The notes beneath the pieces are model-generated. The model saw only the letters and a program-made list of their open reading frames with translations. It was not told where the DNA came from and ran no database searches. 6,703 bases of DNA from Chloroflexota bacterium (GTDB lineage: Bacteria; Chloroflexota; DTOL01; JACQYG01), in NCBI GenBank assembly GCA_016208345.1, contig JACQYG010000304.1, positions 1-6,703 on the forward strand, written 5' to 3'. Position numbers and translations under genes: made by a program. Positions 1-5,894 of the stretch are shown here, piece by piece (the stretch's first letter is position 1; every line of letters begins with the position of its first letter).

Positions 1-118
1 CCAAGTAGGCCGGAGGTATATTTTGCCGGGCCGAGATCTCCCGCACCGGGGCGGCCCCGTTCTTGGCCAGATCCAGGGCCAACCGCAGGGCGTATCCTTC
101 TTGCTTGCTCAGTTGCAT
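1..118 (-). CDS. Rrf2 family transcriptional regulator, N-terminal part (runs off left edge)
   Basis: The minus strand from ATG at 118 encodes 39 residues before the window ends, beginning MQLSKQEGYALRLALDLA and continuing to NIPPAYL. This matches the canonical start of Rrf2/IscR/NsrR-type winged-helix regulators, which typically open MKLS-x-x-x-YALR-x-x-x-DLA, with a helix-turn-helix reading like xEIAxRxxIPxxYL. Here VREISARQNIPPAYL is the equivalent segment at residues 25-39. Family members bind DNA as dimers, and many carry an iron-sulfur cluster on three C-terminal cysteines. That part lies outside the window, so the sensing mode cannot be judged. The start is chosen because it aligns with the family's usual first residue. 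The Shine-Dalgarno is weak (AGG two bases before ATG), but the promoter upstream is excellent. The family assignment is firm; the specific regulon is unknown. Confidence 0.85.
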   Translation of the reverse strand, partial: MQLSKQEGYALRLALDLAKNGAAPVREISARQNIPPAYL

Positions 119-135
119 GGCCTGGTAATATTAAG

Positions 136-150
136 ATAATGTTGTATTAT
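136..150. promoter_or_regulatory. Candidate operator: AT-rich inverted repeat at the Rrf2 transcription start
   Basis: ATAAT (136-140) and ATTAT (146-150) form a perfect inverted repeat with a 5-base spacer. It sits just downstream of the predicted transcription start. Rrf2-family regulators commonly repress their own genes by binding AT-rich dyads overlapping the promoter, so autoregulation is a reasonable inference. The arms are short and AT-rich, so chance occurrence is quite possible. Confidence 0.35.
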
Positions 151-158
151 TTATCCGC

Positions 159-187
159 ATTGTACCACAAAAAAGACCCGATGACAA
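159..187 (-). promoter_or_regulatory. Sigma70-type promoter of the Rrf2 gene
   Basis: On the minus strand, TTGTCA (187-182, five of six matches to TTGACA) is followed by a 17-base spacer and TACAAT (164-159, five of six matches to TATAAT). The predicted start is near 152, giving a leader of about 34 bases before the ATG at 118. This is the best -35/-10 pair in the window and supports independent transcription of the regulator rather than pure read-through from the macroglobulin gene. Confidence 0.75.
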
Positions 188-214
188 GGGGTTTTGCGGG
201 AAAATTTGATCTAT

Positions 215-231
215 TCTGGCAATGTGCCAGA
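215..231. repeat. Perfect 7-bp hairpin upstream of the Rrf2 promoter
   Basis: TCTGGCA (215-221) and TGCCAGA (225-231) are perfect inverted copies around a 3-base ATG loop. An alternative pairing extends to ATTCT/AGAAT with a 2-base bulge. It lies about 28 bases upstream of the -35 box of the Rrf2 promoter, so it could be a protein-binding dyad or an RNA hairpin on either strand. No T-tract follows on the plus strand. On the minus strand the sequence after it is only loosely T-rich. Confidence 0.4.
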
Positions 232-277
232 GAATGACGATCAATACGTTCATTTTGGCAAGGATGGGCGTTGTCGT

Positions 278-301
278 GCCAGGTCTCGTGCCTGGCTTTT
301 T
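278..301 (+). terminator. Terminator-like hairpin plus T-tract on the plus strand, without an obvious upstream gene
   Basis: GCCAGG (278-283) pairs with CCTGGC (291-296) across a 7-base loop. It is followed at once by TTTTT (297-301) and then a pyrimidine-rich run. The form is that of an intrinsic terminator reading left to right. No plus-strand gene lies upstream in the window, and I found no convincing plus-strand promoter between 1 and 278. It may therefore end an unseen small transcript, block antisense transcription, or be coincidental. Confidence 0.4.
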
Positions 302-356
302 CTCTTCTTGTCCAGAGGGCCATACGCTCCACGTGGGCGGCCAGAGGGGGATAGTG

Positions 357-458
357 CCGCTAGTGTCTTGGTGGTTCCGTGGCTATTTTCAGCCTGGTCC
401 CCTAATCCTCGCGAAGGCGAGAAATGTAAAGATGTTTCCGTTACCGGACACTAGTCGG
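357..458. repeat. Imperfect inverted-repeat unit bounded by CTAG, possible miniature element or structured RNA
   Basis: CTAGTGTC (360-367) is matched by its exact reverse complement GACACTAG (447-454). The match extends outward as CCG (357-359) with CGG (456-458), with one unpaired base at 455, and weakly inward as GGT (370-372) with ACC (443-445). The CTAG at each end could be read as a 4-base target duplication around TGTC-tipped inverted ends. The unit encodes nothing and has a small central hairpin (408-421). In about 300 bp of sequence an 8-bp inverted match is not rare by chance, so this is a candidate only. Confidence 0.3.
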
Positions 459-477
459 AGGGAAGATGGGTAAAATG

Positions 478-490
478 GCGCGCATCGCGC
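478..490 (-). terminator. Short stem-loop directly after the macroglobulin stop codon, weak terminator candidate
   Basis: GCGCG and CGCGC pair across a 3-base loop, one base after the TGA at 494-492. On the minus strand the stem is followed by CCATTTTACC, so the T-run is only four bases and is interrupted. It could end transcription of the macroglobulin gene, but the stem is short and the tract poor. Partial read-through toward the Rrf2 gene is plausible. Confidence 0.35.
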
Positions 491-491
491 A

Positions 492-3400
492 TCACTCGGC
501 GACGGTCATGACCTCGCTCGCACCCCGCCCCCAGGTCTCCGGGTTATACATGGGATAGACGTAGGTGGGGAGCACCCGGAAGGCCCCCGGTGTGGTGGCC
601 CGGGCCAGGTAGGTGTAGGTGTGCTGGCCCGGCCACATCCAATACGCGAAAAAGGCGGCCTTGTCGTCCCGGAGCTCGGGGTGGCTCCAGTAGCTCAGCA
701 CCTTTCCCTCCCGGACCGAGGTGGTTCGGAGGCTCTCGTTGACCGCCTCCAGGCCGGCAGGCAAGGGGTCCTCGATGACCACGTACCACAGCTCGCCGGG
801 CACGTCGATGGTGAGCCGCACCTGGACCAGGTCGCCTGCCTTCATTTGGGTTAAGGCTTTTCCAGTCCTGGGGTCCAGGTAATCCCGGCGCACGGCCGGG
901 CCATCGGAGGAGCGGCCGGCCTCGATGCGGTCTCTCTCCTGGTAGTACTCCAGGTAAGCCGAGTAGTACAGGAGCCCCGGCCCCTGTTTGGTGATTTTCA
1001 CCTCGTTGCCGCCGGGCCGCGGGTCGTTTACCACAACCCGGTCTCGCTCGGCGATGTCCTGGCGGGTCACGCCCCGCTCCTTTACCTGCCGGCCGTTCAC
1101 CGCGACCTGGTAGGTGAAGTTGCCCTGCAACTCCTTGGTGGTCGCAAGGTATTCGTTGAGCGCGATCAGGGTGGCGGCGGTCTCCTGGGTGGTACGCCAG
1201 TACCCTCCGCGGCGGCTCTCCATGAGCCAGCGGACCACCTTGGGGACGACGGGACTCCGGGGGTCCACCCGCATCAGGGCCTGGAGGATCACCGCTGTGG
1301 TCCGGCCGCTGGAGGCCATGTACTTGCGCTCCTCTTGGACCTCCTGCCAGTGGGCGCCGGTGGCGGTAACAATGGCCCTGCTCAGGAGATCGTCGGTCAA
1401 GGCCCTGGCCTCGACAGAGCTCCTGGTTGCCTGGAGGGCCATGGCCAGGTAGGCCTTGCTCTCCAAAGTCAGCGAGGCCTGGCGGTCCAGTATGGAGCGA
1501 GACAAGGAGATATCGCCCTCGCCGTACTCGGTGAGGACGTAGACCAGATACGCTTTCAGGTTCAGGTCGCCGGTCTTGACCAGGGGCTCCCTCAGGGCCT
1601 TGGCGCCTCGTTCCAGGACCCGCTGGTCCACCGGAAAGCCGGCCTTCTTCGCCTCGTTCAGGCCGTACAGCACGTAGGCGGTGATGCGCGGGTCCGGGGC
1701 ATCGCCCTCCCACCATCCCCAGCCGCCGTCGTAGCGCTGCATGGCGTAGATGCGGGTGAGCCCGTCCTCCACCATCTTGGGCAGCTCCTCCTTGAGCCTG
1801 GCGTTCTCGATGCTCAAGGCCTTCATGGTTTGGCTCACCAGGACATCAGGCAGAAAGCGGCTCATGGTCTGCTCGATGCAGCCGTAGGGATAGCCGGTGA
1901 TATAGTCCAGGCTGTCCACCAGGCCGGCGGCCAGGGACGGCGCCGTGTCCACCGTGAGCTTTGGGAAGATGGCGTCCTGGGCTAGCTCCAGGGTCCGTAG
2001 GGCCAGCTCTGAGGTCTCCCCGGCCTCGGCCACCACCGCCTTTTCGCCGAAGGGCAGCACGGGCAGGCTGATCTCCACCGCATCGGCGGCTCCGCCAGGG
2101 GCCAGGGCCGTGGCCCGGAAGCGCAAGGTCGCCTTTTCGACTTTATCTACCTTCACCGTCCAGGTGAATTTCCGTGCCTCACCGTTAGGTATCGCTACTT
2201 TGCTGCCGGGCTGAGGCTTGTCCTGCAACGTGACACCCTGGGCGTGCAGCGCGACCTCTACCTCTGCTTCTCGACCGGTGTAATTGTGCACCAGGGCCCC
2301 CACCACCGCCCGGTCGCCGATCATCAGGAACCGGGGCAAGATCGGTCGCACGATGAGCTCCTTGTTGACGAGGAGGTCCGCCCGGGCCGCGCCCACCTTG
2401 GTGTCGGCGGTGACCCCCTTGGCAAAGGCCCGCCAGGTGGTGAGGTTGTCGGGCAGCGTCACCTCGACTTTGGCTGCTCCCAGCTCGTCGGTCTCGATCA
2501 CCGGGTTCCAGTAGGCGGTGTCGGGGAAGATCTTGCGCAAGCCCTGTTCGGCGCCCAGGTCACCGCCGCCCCAGTCCTCCCGGAGGTTATGCCGGTTCAG
2601 CAGGATGGCCAGCGAGTAGGCCGACTGCACCCCCAGATTGCGGCGGCCCCAGAAGGCGTCCACGATGTCTTTGGTGGTGTCGCCAGCCAGGGCATAGATG
2701 GCGGCGTCCACCACCCCCAGGCTGAATTCGGCCCGGCTCGGCTTGCCAGCGGAGTCCACGGCCTTCACGGTGTAGGTGGCCTTCTCGCCGGGCCGGTGCT
2801 CGGCCTTATCGGGGGAGATGCTCACCTGAAGGGCATTCGATTCATCTTCCACCCGCAGCTCGGCGTAGCCCACCTTGAAGCTGGGCCGCTCGCCCTGGGG
2901 GATGAGCACGACCGAGACGAAGACGTTGGGGAAGTAGGATTTCTCCACCGGGAATTCCAGGATGGCGGAGTTGGAGTCCAGCTCTACCAGGCGGTGGCTG
3001 ATGATCCGGCCTCTCTCCACGGTCACCAGGGCCCGGGCATTCTGGTAGGGAGAGGCCACCAGCACCCGGGCCATTTCGCCTGGCCGGTAGCGCTTCTTGT
3101 CGGCCCTGAGCTCGATGCGGTCGTTGTTCTCCCAGCGCCAACGCACCAATGCGGTGTCCGAGACCCACAGCCAGGCGGAGCCCAGGACCCGGTTGCCCCG
3201 GGCATCGACCCCGGTCAACTCCAGTTGATAGGAGCCGCCCGTGGGCGGGATGAAGTCCAGGTGGGCTGTTCCATCCAGCCCGGTGACCAGGCTGCCGGCA
3301 GCCATGGTGGTTGTCACCGGCTCGGCCTTCCAGAGGTAGCCCTTGGGGCCGTATTCCCGGGTGTTCTTCCACTCGATGCGGGTGATAGTGTAGCGGAGCG

Positions 3401-5654
3401 GCTCCGGCCCAGCCGGCCGGGATTTGGTGTCCAGCGTCTGGATCGAGAAAGACGCCTTTTGGCCCCGGGTGGCCACGTACTTGTCCGGTTTGGCGCCGAT
3501 GTAGAAGAGGCCCCGGTGTACGATAACGCTCTTGAAGCCGCTCACCGGCTGGTTGGTGGGGTCCATGACCGAGGCCTCCAGGGTGAAGATCTGGCTGCGC
3601 TGCTCCGTGCCCACGTTGGCCGGTATGGTCAGCGAAAGGAGGCCGTTAGCGTCGGTGGTAGCCTCCCTGGCGAAGATCTCCTTACCATATCCCCAGTATC
3701 GTTGGCTTACCTCCCCGAAATCGAAGTCCTCATTGGCTGCCCAGTAAAACCAGTAGTCGTTGGCGTACAGGGCATAGCGGATCTTGGTGTTCGCCACCGG
3801 CGCGCCGAAATAGTACCGCGCCTGGACGGTGGCGCTGATGACATCCCCGTTGACGTAGTCCGATCGGTCGGTCCGCACCGAGACCTCGAACTCCGGCTTT
3901 CGGTATTCCTCCACTCGGATGGCCGACTGGTACTGCCACCGGGCCTCGGCCCCCGGCTCCTTGCCCACCTCGGCGCGGATCTGGTATTCACCCAGTTTGA
4001 CCTCCCGGTTCAGGAGGAATGAATCGCTGATGGAGCCAAAGGGGGTGGTCTTCAGGGTTTTCTTGTAGATCACCTGGTTATCCCAGTTGCTCACCGAGAC
4101 GTAGACCGCGGTGCCCGGAGGCGGTTTGGAGTATTCTCCGTCCTTGTCCTGGCGGACAATACCCTTGAAGTAGACGGTCTGACCCGGGCGGTAGAGGGGC
4201 CGGTCGGTGTAGATGAAGACCCGGTGCTCCTTCGTCTCCACCTGCCACTGCCAGGGGATGCCGGTGAAGCGCCAGGGCTCCACCCCCGCCTGCCAATCGG
4301 CTGCCACCGCAGCCACATCGCCGGGCCGGGTGCCCAGGGCATGGATGGAGCCCGTCGTCTTAGGTAGCGCCGATAGGAAAACCCCCTTTTCGTCGGTGAG
4401 GCCCGAGGCCAGCTTCTGGCCCTTTTGGTCGTAGAGGGTCACCTCCATCTCCGGGATTACCTGGCCCTGGGCCATATCCGTGGCCCATACCAGGGCCTGG
4501 GTATCGGTGCGTTTCATGGTCAGGGCAGACCTGCTCACCACCAAGACCTGGGCGTCTTTCGTGCCCTCGGGCGAGGAGACGGTGAGGAAATAGAGGCCAG
4601 AGGCCAGATCACCGAGTTCCACCGGCACGCTGGTCACCATGTCCGGTTGGGTCTCCACCGGCTCTTGCCACGAGCGTACCAGGGGCAGGTCGGGCTTGTA
4701 GCTGCGGCGGTCGTTCCAGGAGAAGCCCTGGATCTTGAGGTAGCTGGCAGTGTCCAATCGATAGAGCTTCAGGTCCAGGGCGCTGACGTTCACGGCCTCT
4801 ACCGGGAAGCTCCGGGGCTCGTAGGCCGAGAGGAGGCCGTAGTACCCCATGGCGGTGATGCCCAGCCAGGGCGGCCGCCTGGTGGTGGTGAAGCCAAACG
4901 AGAAAGCGTCCCTCATCTCCGTGCCGAAGAGGCGGTCCCTGGCTCCGGGCATCAGCTTTATCTGGTAGCTGGTGGAGGGCTGCCAGGCGCCATAAAGGAA
5001 AAGCCGATTCTCCACCCACCCGAAGCGCAGGCCGACCGGGGCAGGGCTCACCGTGATGCGGTCGGTCACCGACTTTTCGTCCATGGGGCGATTGAAGGTC
5101 ATGGTGACATTGGATTCTGGTCCTGTGCCTTTGATGAAAGCGTAGCGGGCATTGGCCGCCGGGGTGGTGGCCACCACCGCCGGCGGGCCGGCCACGATGA
5201 AGGTTGTTTGAAGGGCCTTTTCCTTGGCCCGCAAGAGCCAGGAGCGGGCCCCGGTCCCCACCGTTACCGTGACTACGGTATTCGGTGCCCAGGCCTCATG
5301 GGCCTGGGGATTGAAGATGAGGGTGTTGTCTTTCCAGTTGAAGGTGCCCGGCAAAGCAGGCTCTATCTTCATGGCCCGTTCGGTGAAGCCATGGTTCATG
5401 GGAACGGAGAAGGTAATGCTTATGGCGGAAGAGGGAGATATCTCTTTGGCGTCTTTGGCGGGATAGACGTCGATCACCAAAGGCGCTCGGAAGGGCCTGA
5501 GCCTTGATTTGAGGGCCTCGGGCGCTCCGGCCAGCGGTGACCGATAGACCAGCCGATCCAGGGAGGGGATGCTGACAAGGGCCAGATAGAGGATCAAGAG
5601 TAAAGCCACCATCCCTGCCACAACCCTTAGTCCCCTCCGGTCCAACCGAGGCAT
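492..5654 (-). CDS. Bacterial alpha-2-macroglobulin (thioester protease trap), membrane-anchored
   Basis: This 1720-residue protein is a bacterial alpha-2-macroglobulin, a trap that is cut by an attacking protease and then binds it covalently through a reactive thioester. The N-terminus is MPRLDRRGLR followed by a hydrophobic helix at 11-29, with no cysteine nearby. It is therefore an uncleaved anchor or signal peptide rather than the lipoprotein signal of the E. coli YfhM form. Two Ig-like domains follow (about 60-155 and 156-258). Next come macroglobulin domains with the family motif YTDRPLYRPGQTV (482-494) and RYRPGE (855-860), the A2M core FSLGVVDAAIYAL (977-989), and a probable bait segment (about 990-1042). 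TLPDNLTTWR (1066-1075) leads to the thioester motif CIEQ (Cys1259, Gln1262) inside GYPYGCIEQTMSRFLPDV, then the helical thioester domain with RYDGGWGWW (1307-1315) and a C-terminal macroglobulin domain from about 1600. Length is in the range of family members near 1650 residues. The frame is intact. The start is fixed by a strong Shine-Dalgarno. No pbpC-like gene adjoins it on either side within the window. Confidence 0.95.
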   Translation of the reverse strand: MPRLDRRGLRVVAGMVALLLILYLALVSIPSLDRLVYRSPLAGAPEALKSRLRPFRAPLVIDVYPAKDAKEISPSSAISITFSVPMNHGFTERAMKIEPALPGTFNWKDNTLIFNPQAHEAWAPNTVVTVTVGTGARSWLLRAKEKALQTTFIVAGPPAVVATTPAANARYAFIKGTGPESNVTMTFNRPMDEKSVTDRITVSPAPVGLRFGWVENRLFLYGAWQPSTSYQIKLMPGARDRLFGTEMRDAFSFGFTTTRRPPWLGITAMGYYGLLSAYEPRSFPVEAVNVSALDLKLYRLDTASYLKIQGFSWNDRRSYKPDLPLVRSWQEPVETQPDMVTSVPVELGDLASGLYFLTVSSPEGTKDAQVLVVSRSALTMKRTDTQALVWATDMAQGQVIPEMEVTLYDQKGQKLASGLTDEKGVFLSALPKTTGSIHALGTRPGDVAAVAADWQAGVEPWRFTGIPWQWQVETKEHRVFIYTDRPLYRPGQTVYFKGIVRQDKDGEYSKPPPGTAVYVSVSNWDNQVIYKKTLKTTPFGSISDSFLLNREVKLGEYQIRAEVGKEPGAEARWQYQSAIRVEEYRKPEFEVSVRTDRSDYVNGDVISATVQARYYFGAPVANTKIRYALYANDYWFYWAANEDFDFGEVSQRYWGYGKEIFAREATTDANGLLSLTIPANVGTEQRSQIFTLEASVMDPTNQPVSGFKSVIVHRGLFYIGAKPDKYVATRGQKASFSIQTLDTKSRPAGPEPLRYTITRIEWKNTREYGPKGYLWKAEPVTTTMAAGSLVTGLDGTAHLDFIPPTGGSYQLELTGVDARGNRVLGSAWLWVSDTALVRWRWENNDRIELRADKKRYRPGEMARVLVASPYQNARALVTVERGRIISHRLVELDSNSAILEFPVEKSYFPNVFVSVVLIPQGERPSFKVGYAELRVEDESNALQVSISPDKAEHRPGEKATYTVKAVDSAGKPSRAEFSLGVVDAAIYALAGDTTKDIVDAFWGRRNLGVQSAYSLAILLNRHNLREDWGGGDLGAEQGLRKIFPDTAYWNPVIETDELGAAKVEVTLPDNLTTWRAFAKGVTADTKVGAARADLLVNKELIVRPILPRFLMIGDRAVVGALVHNYTGREAEVEVALHAQGVTLQDKPQPGSKVAIPNGEARKFTWTVKVDKVEKATLRFRATALAPGGAADAVEISLPVLPFGEKAVVAEAGETSELALRTLELAQDAIFPKLTVDTAPSLAAGLVDSLDYITGYPYGCIEQTMSRFLPDVLVSQTMKALSIENARLKEELPKMVEDGLTRIYAMQRYDGGWGWWEGDAPDPRITAYVLYGLNEAKKAGFPVDQRVLERGAKALREPLVKTGDLNLKAYLVYVLTEYGEGDISLSRSILDRQASLTLESKAYLAMALQATRSSVEARALTDDLLSRAIVTATGAHWQEVQEERKYMASSGRTTAVILQALMRVDPRSPVVPKVVRWLMESRRGGYWRTTQETAATLIALNEYLATTKELQGNFTYQVAVNGRQVKERGVTRQDIAERDRVVVNDPRPGGNEVKITKQGPGLLYYSAYLEYYQERDRIEAGRSSDGPAVRRDYLDPRTGKALTQMKAGDLVQVRLTIDVPGELWYVVIEDPLPAGLEAVNESLRTTSVREGKVLSYWSHPELRDDKAAFFAYWMWPGQHTYTYLARATTPGAFRVLPTYVYPMYNPETWGRGASEVMTVAE

Positions 5655-5659
5655 GCTGG

Positions 5660-5666
5660 CACCTCC
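5660..5666 (-). promoter_or_regulatory. Strong ribosome binding site fixing the macroglobulin start
   Basis: GGAGGTG on the minus strand lies five bases before the ATG at 5654 and is fully complementary to the 16S rRNA tail. It settles the start at 5654, directly before the basic residues and the hydrophobic anchor. Confidence 0.85.
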
Positions 5667-5699
5667 AAAAGACAGTGTGCTGATTCCCGGGACGCACGC

Positions 5700-5708
5700 A
5701 TTATATCA
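5700..5708 (-). promoter_or_regulatory. Extended -10 promoter of the macroglobulin gene
   Basis: The minus strand reads TGATATAAT, a perfect TATAAT (5705-5700) with the TGn extension (5708-5706). No good -35 hexamer lies 16-18 bases upstream, as is common for extended -10 promoters. The predicted start is near 5693, about 39 bases before the ATG. A small dyad ATAT-CAC-ATAT (5703-5713) overlaps the element and could be an operator. Confidence 0.65.
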
Positions 5709-5745
5709 CATATCTCGGGGCACAGGGGAGCGACAGACTCAACGC

Positions 5746-5760
5746 GCAGGTTCATCCTGC
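5746..5760. repeat. Inverted repeat GCAGG-N5-CCTGC midway between divergent promoters
   Basis: GCAGG (5746-5750) and CCTGC (5756-5760) form a 5-bp dyad with spacer TTCAT. It lies about 40 bp upstream of the macroglobulin -10 and about 33 bp upstream of the ferritin -35. Position between two divergent promoters makes it a candidate shared regulator site. The arms are short, so this is weak. Confidence 0.25.
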
Positions 5761-5792
5761 CAGTTAGAGAGACCATGGTGTTGCCTTAGCGC

Positions 5793-5822
5793 TTGCCTCA
5801 GGCATAGTCTTGGTGATATAAT
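5793..5822 (+). promoter_or_regulatory. Promoter of the bacterioferritin-like gene (extended -10)
   Basis: TGATATAAT (5814-5822) is a perfect extended -10. TTGCCT (5793-5798) lies 18 bases upstream and matches TTGACA at four of six positions. Transcription is predicted to start near 5829, giving a leader of about 66 bases. The nine-base extended -10 is identical to that of the divergent macroglobulin promoter, including one further G on its 5' side. Confidence 0.7.
5794..5804. promoter_or_regulatory. Candidate operator overlapping the ferritin -35
   Basis: TGCCT-C-AGGCA is a perfect 5-bp dyad around a single central base and covers the -35 hexamer. A second copy of TTGCCT sits 12 bases upstream (5781-5786), about one helical turn away. 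Together they look like a regulator site that would compete with RNA polymerase. No known consensus, such as a Fur box, is matched by eye. Confidence 0.35.
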
Positions 5823-5836
5823 TGGTTTTGAAACCA
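5823..5836. promoter_or_regulatory. Candidate operator at the ferritin transcription start
   Basis: TGGTTT (5823-5828) and AAACCA (5831-5836) form a 6-bp dyad with a 2-base spacer, immediately after the -10 box and over the predicted start. A repressor bound here would block initiation. Neither dyad arm recurs as a dyad at the divergent macroglobulin start. Confidence 0.35.
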
Positions 5837-5877
5837 CGGATCACGCCGCGAGGCCGGTGGACGATGGAGTCCCATCG

Positions 5878-5887
5878 AAAGGAGGTG
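5878..5887 (+). promoter_or_regulatory. Strong ribosome binding site of the ferritin-like gene
   Basis: AAAGGAGGTG ends seven bases before the ATG at 5895 and is a near-ideal Shine-Dalgarno. It decides this start over the upstream ATG at 5864, which is in a different frame. Confidence 0.85.
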
Positions 5888-5894
5888 AAAACTA

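Larger units (their letters stand above)
188..491. other. Gene-free stretch with hairpins; no supported coding region
   Basis: No open frame here has a plausible ribosome binding site, a recognisable protein motif or a family match. The two overlapping plus-strand frames of about 85 codons look random in composition. The stretch does hold structure. There is a 7-bp hairpin at 215-231 (TCTGGCA-ATG-TGCCAGA), a terminator-like hairpin at 278-301 and a direct repeat CCAGAGGG at 312-319 and 341-348. An inverted-repeat unit spans 357-458 with a small internal hairpin at 408-421 (CTCGC-GAAG-GCGAG). A stem-loop at 478-490 follows the macroglobulin stop codon. It could be a degenerated mobile element, a small RNA locus or plain intergenic DNA. 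Confidence 0.6.

Noticed and set aside
312..348. Direct repeat CCAGAGGG as the beginning of a repeat array
   Set aside because: There are only two copies, 29 bases apart, of an 8-base word and no third copy. It does not have the form of a CRISPR or tandem array.
194..473. Two overlapping plus-strand open frames of about 85 codons in the gene-free stretch
   Set aside because: Neither has a ribosome binding site or protein-like motif, and the terminator-like hairpin at 278-301 lies inside both.
544..1716. Minus-strand frame of 390 codons overlapping the macroglobulin C-terminal part in another frame
   Set aside because: It is a Gly/Pro/Arg-rich shifted-frame shadow. The in-frame protein there shows conserved thioester-domain and macroglobulin features without interruption, so no frameshift is implied.
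2244..4022. Long plus-strand open frame (592 codons) inside the macroglobulin gene
   Set aside because: It lies wholly antisense to a clearly real protein, has no family motifs or ribosome binding site, and its Gly/His/Pro/Val-rich composition is what a GC-rich gene gives on the opposite strand.
4425..5507. Second long plus-strand open frame (360 codons) antisense to the macroglobulin N-terminal half
   Set aside because: It has the same shadow pattern, with low-complexity composition, no recognisable domain and complete overlap with the real gene.
5568..5654. Lipoprotein signal at the macroglobulin N-terminus
   Set aside because: No cysteine occurs after the hydrophobic segment in the first 60 residues, so a lipobox is absent and the protein is better read as a membrane-anchored or secreted form.
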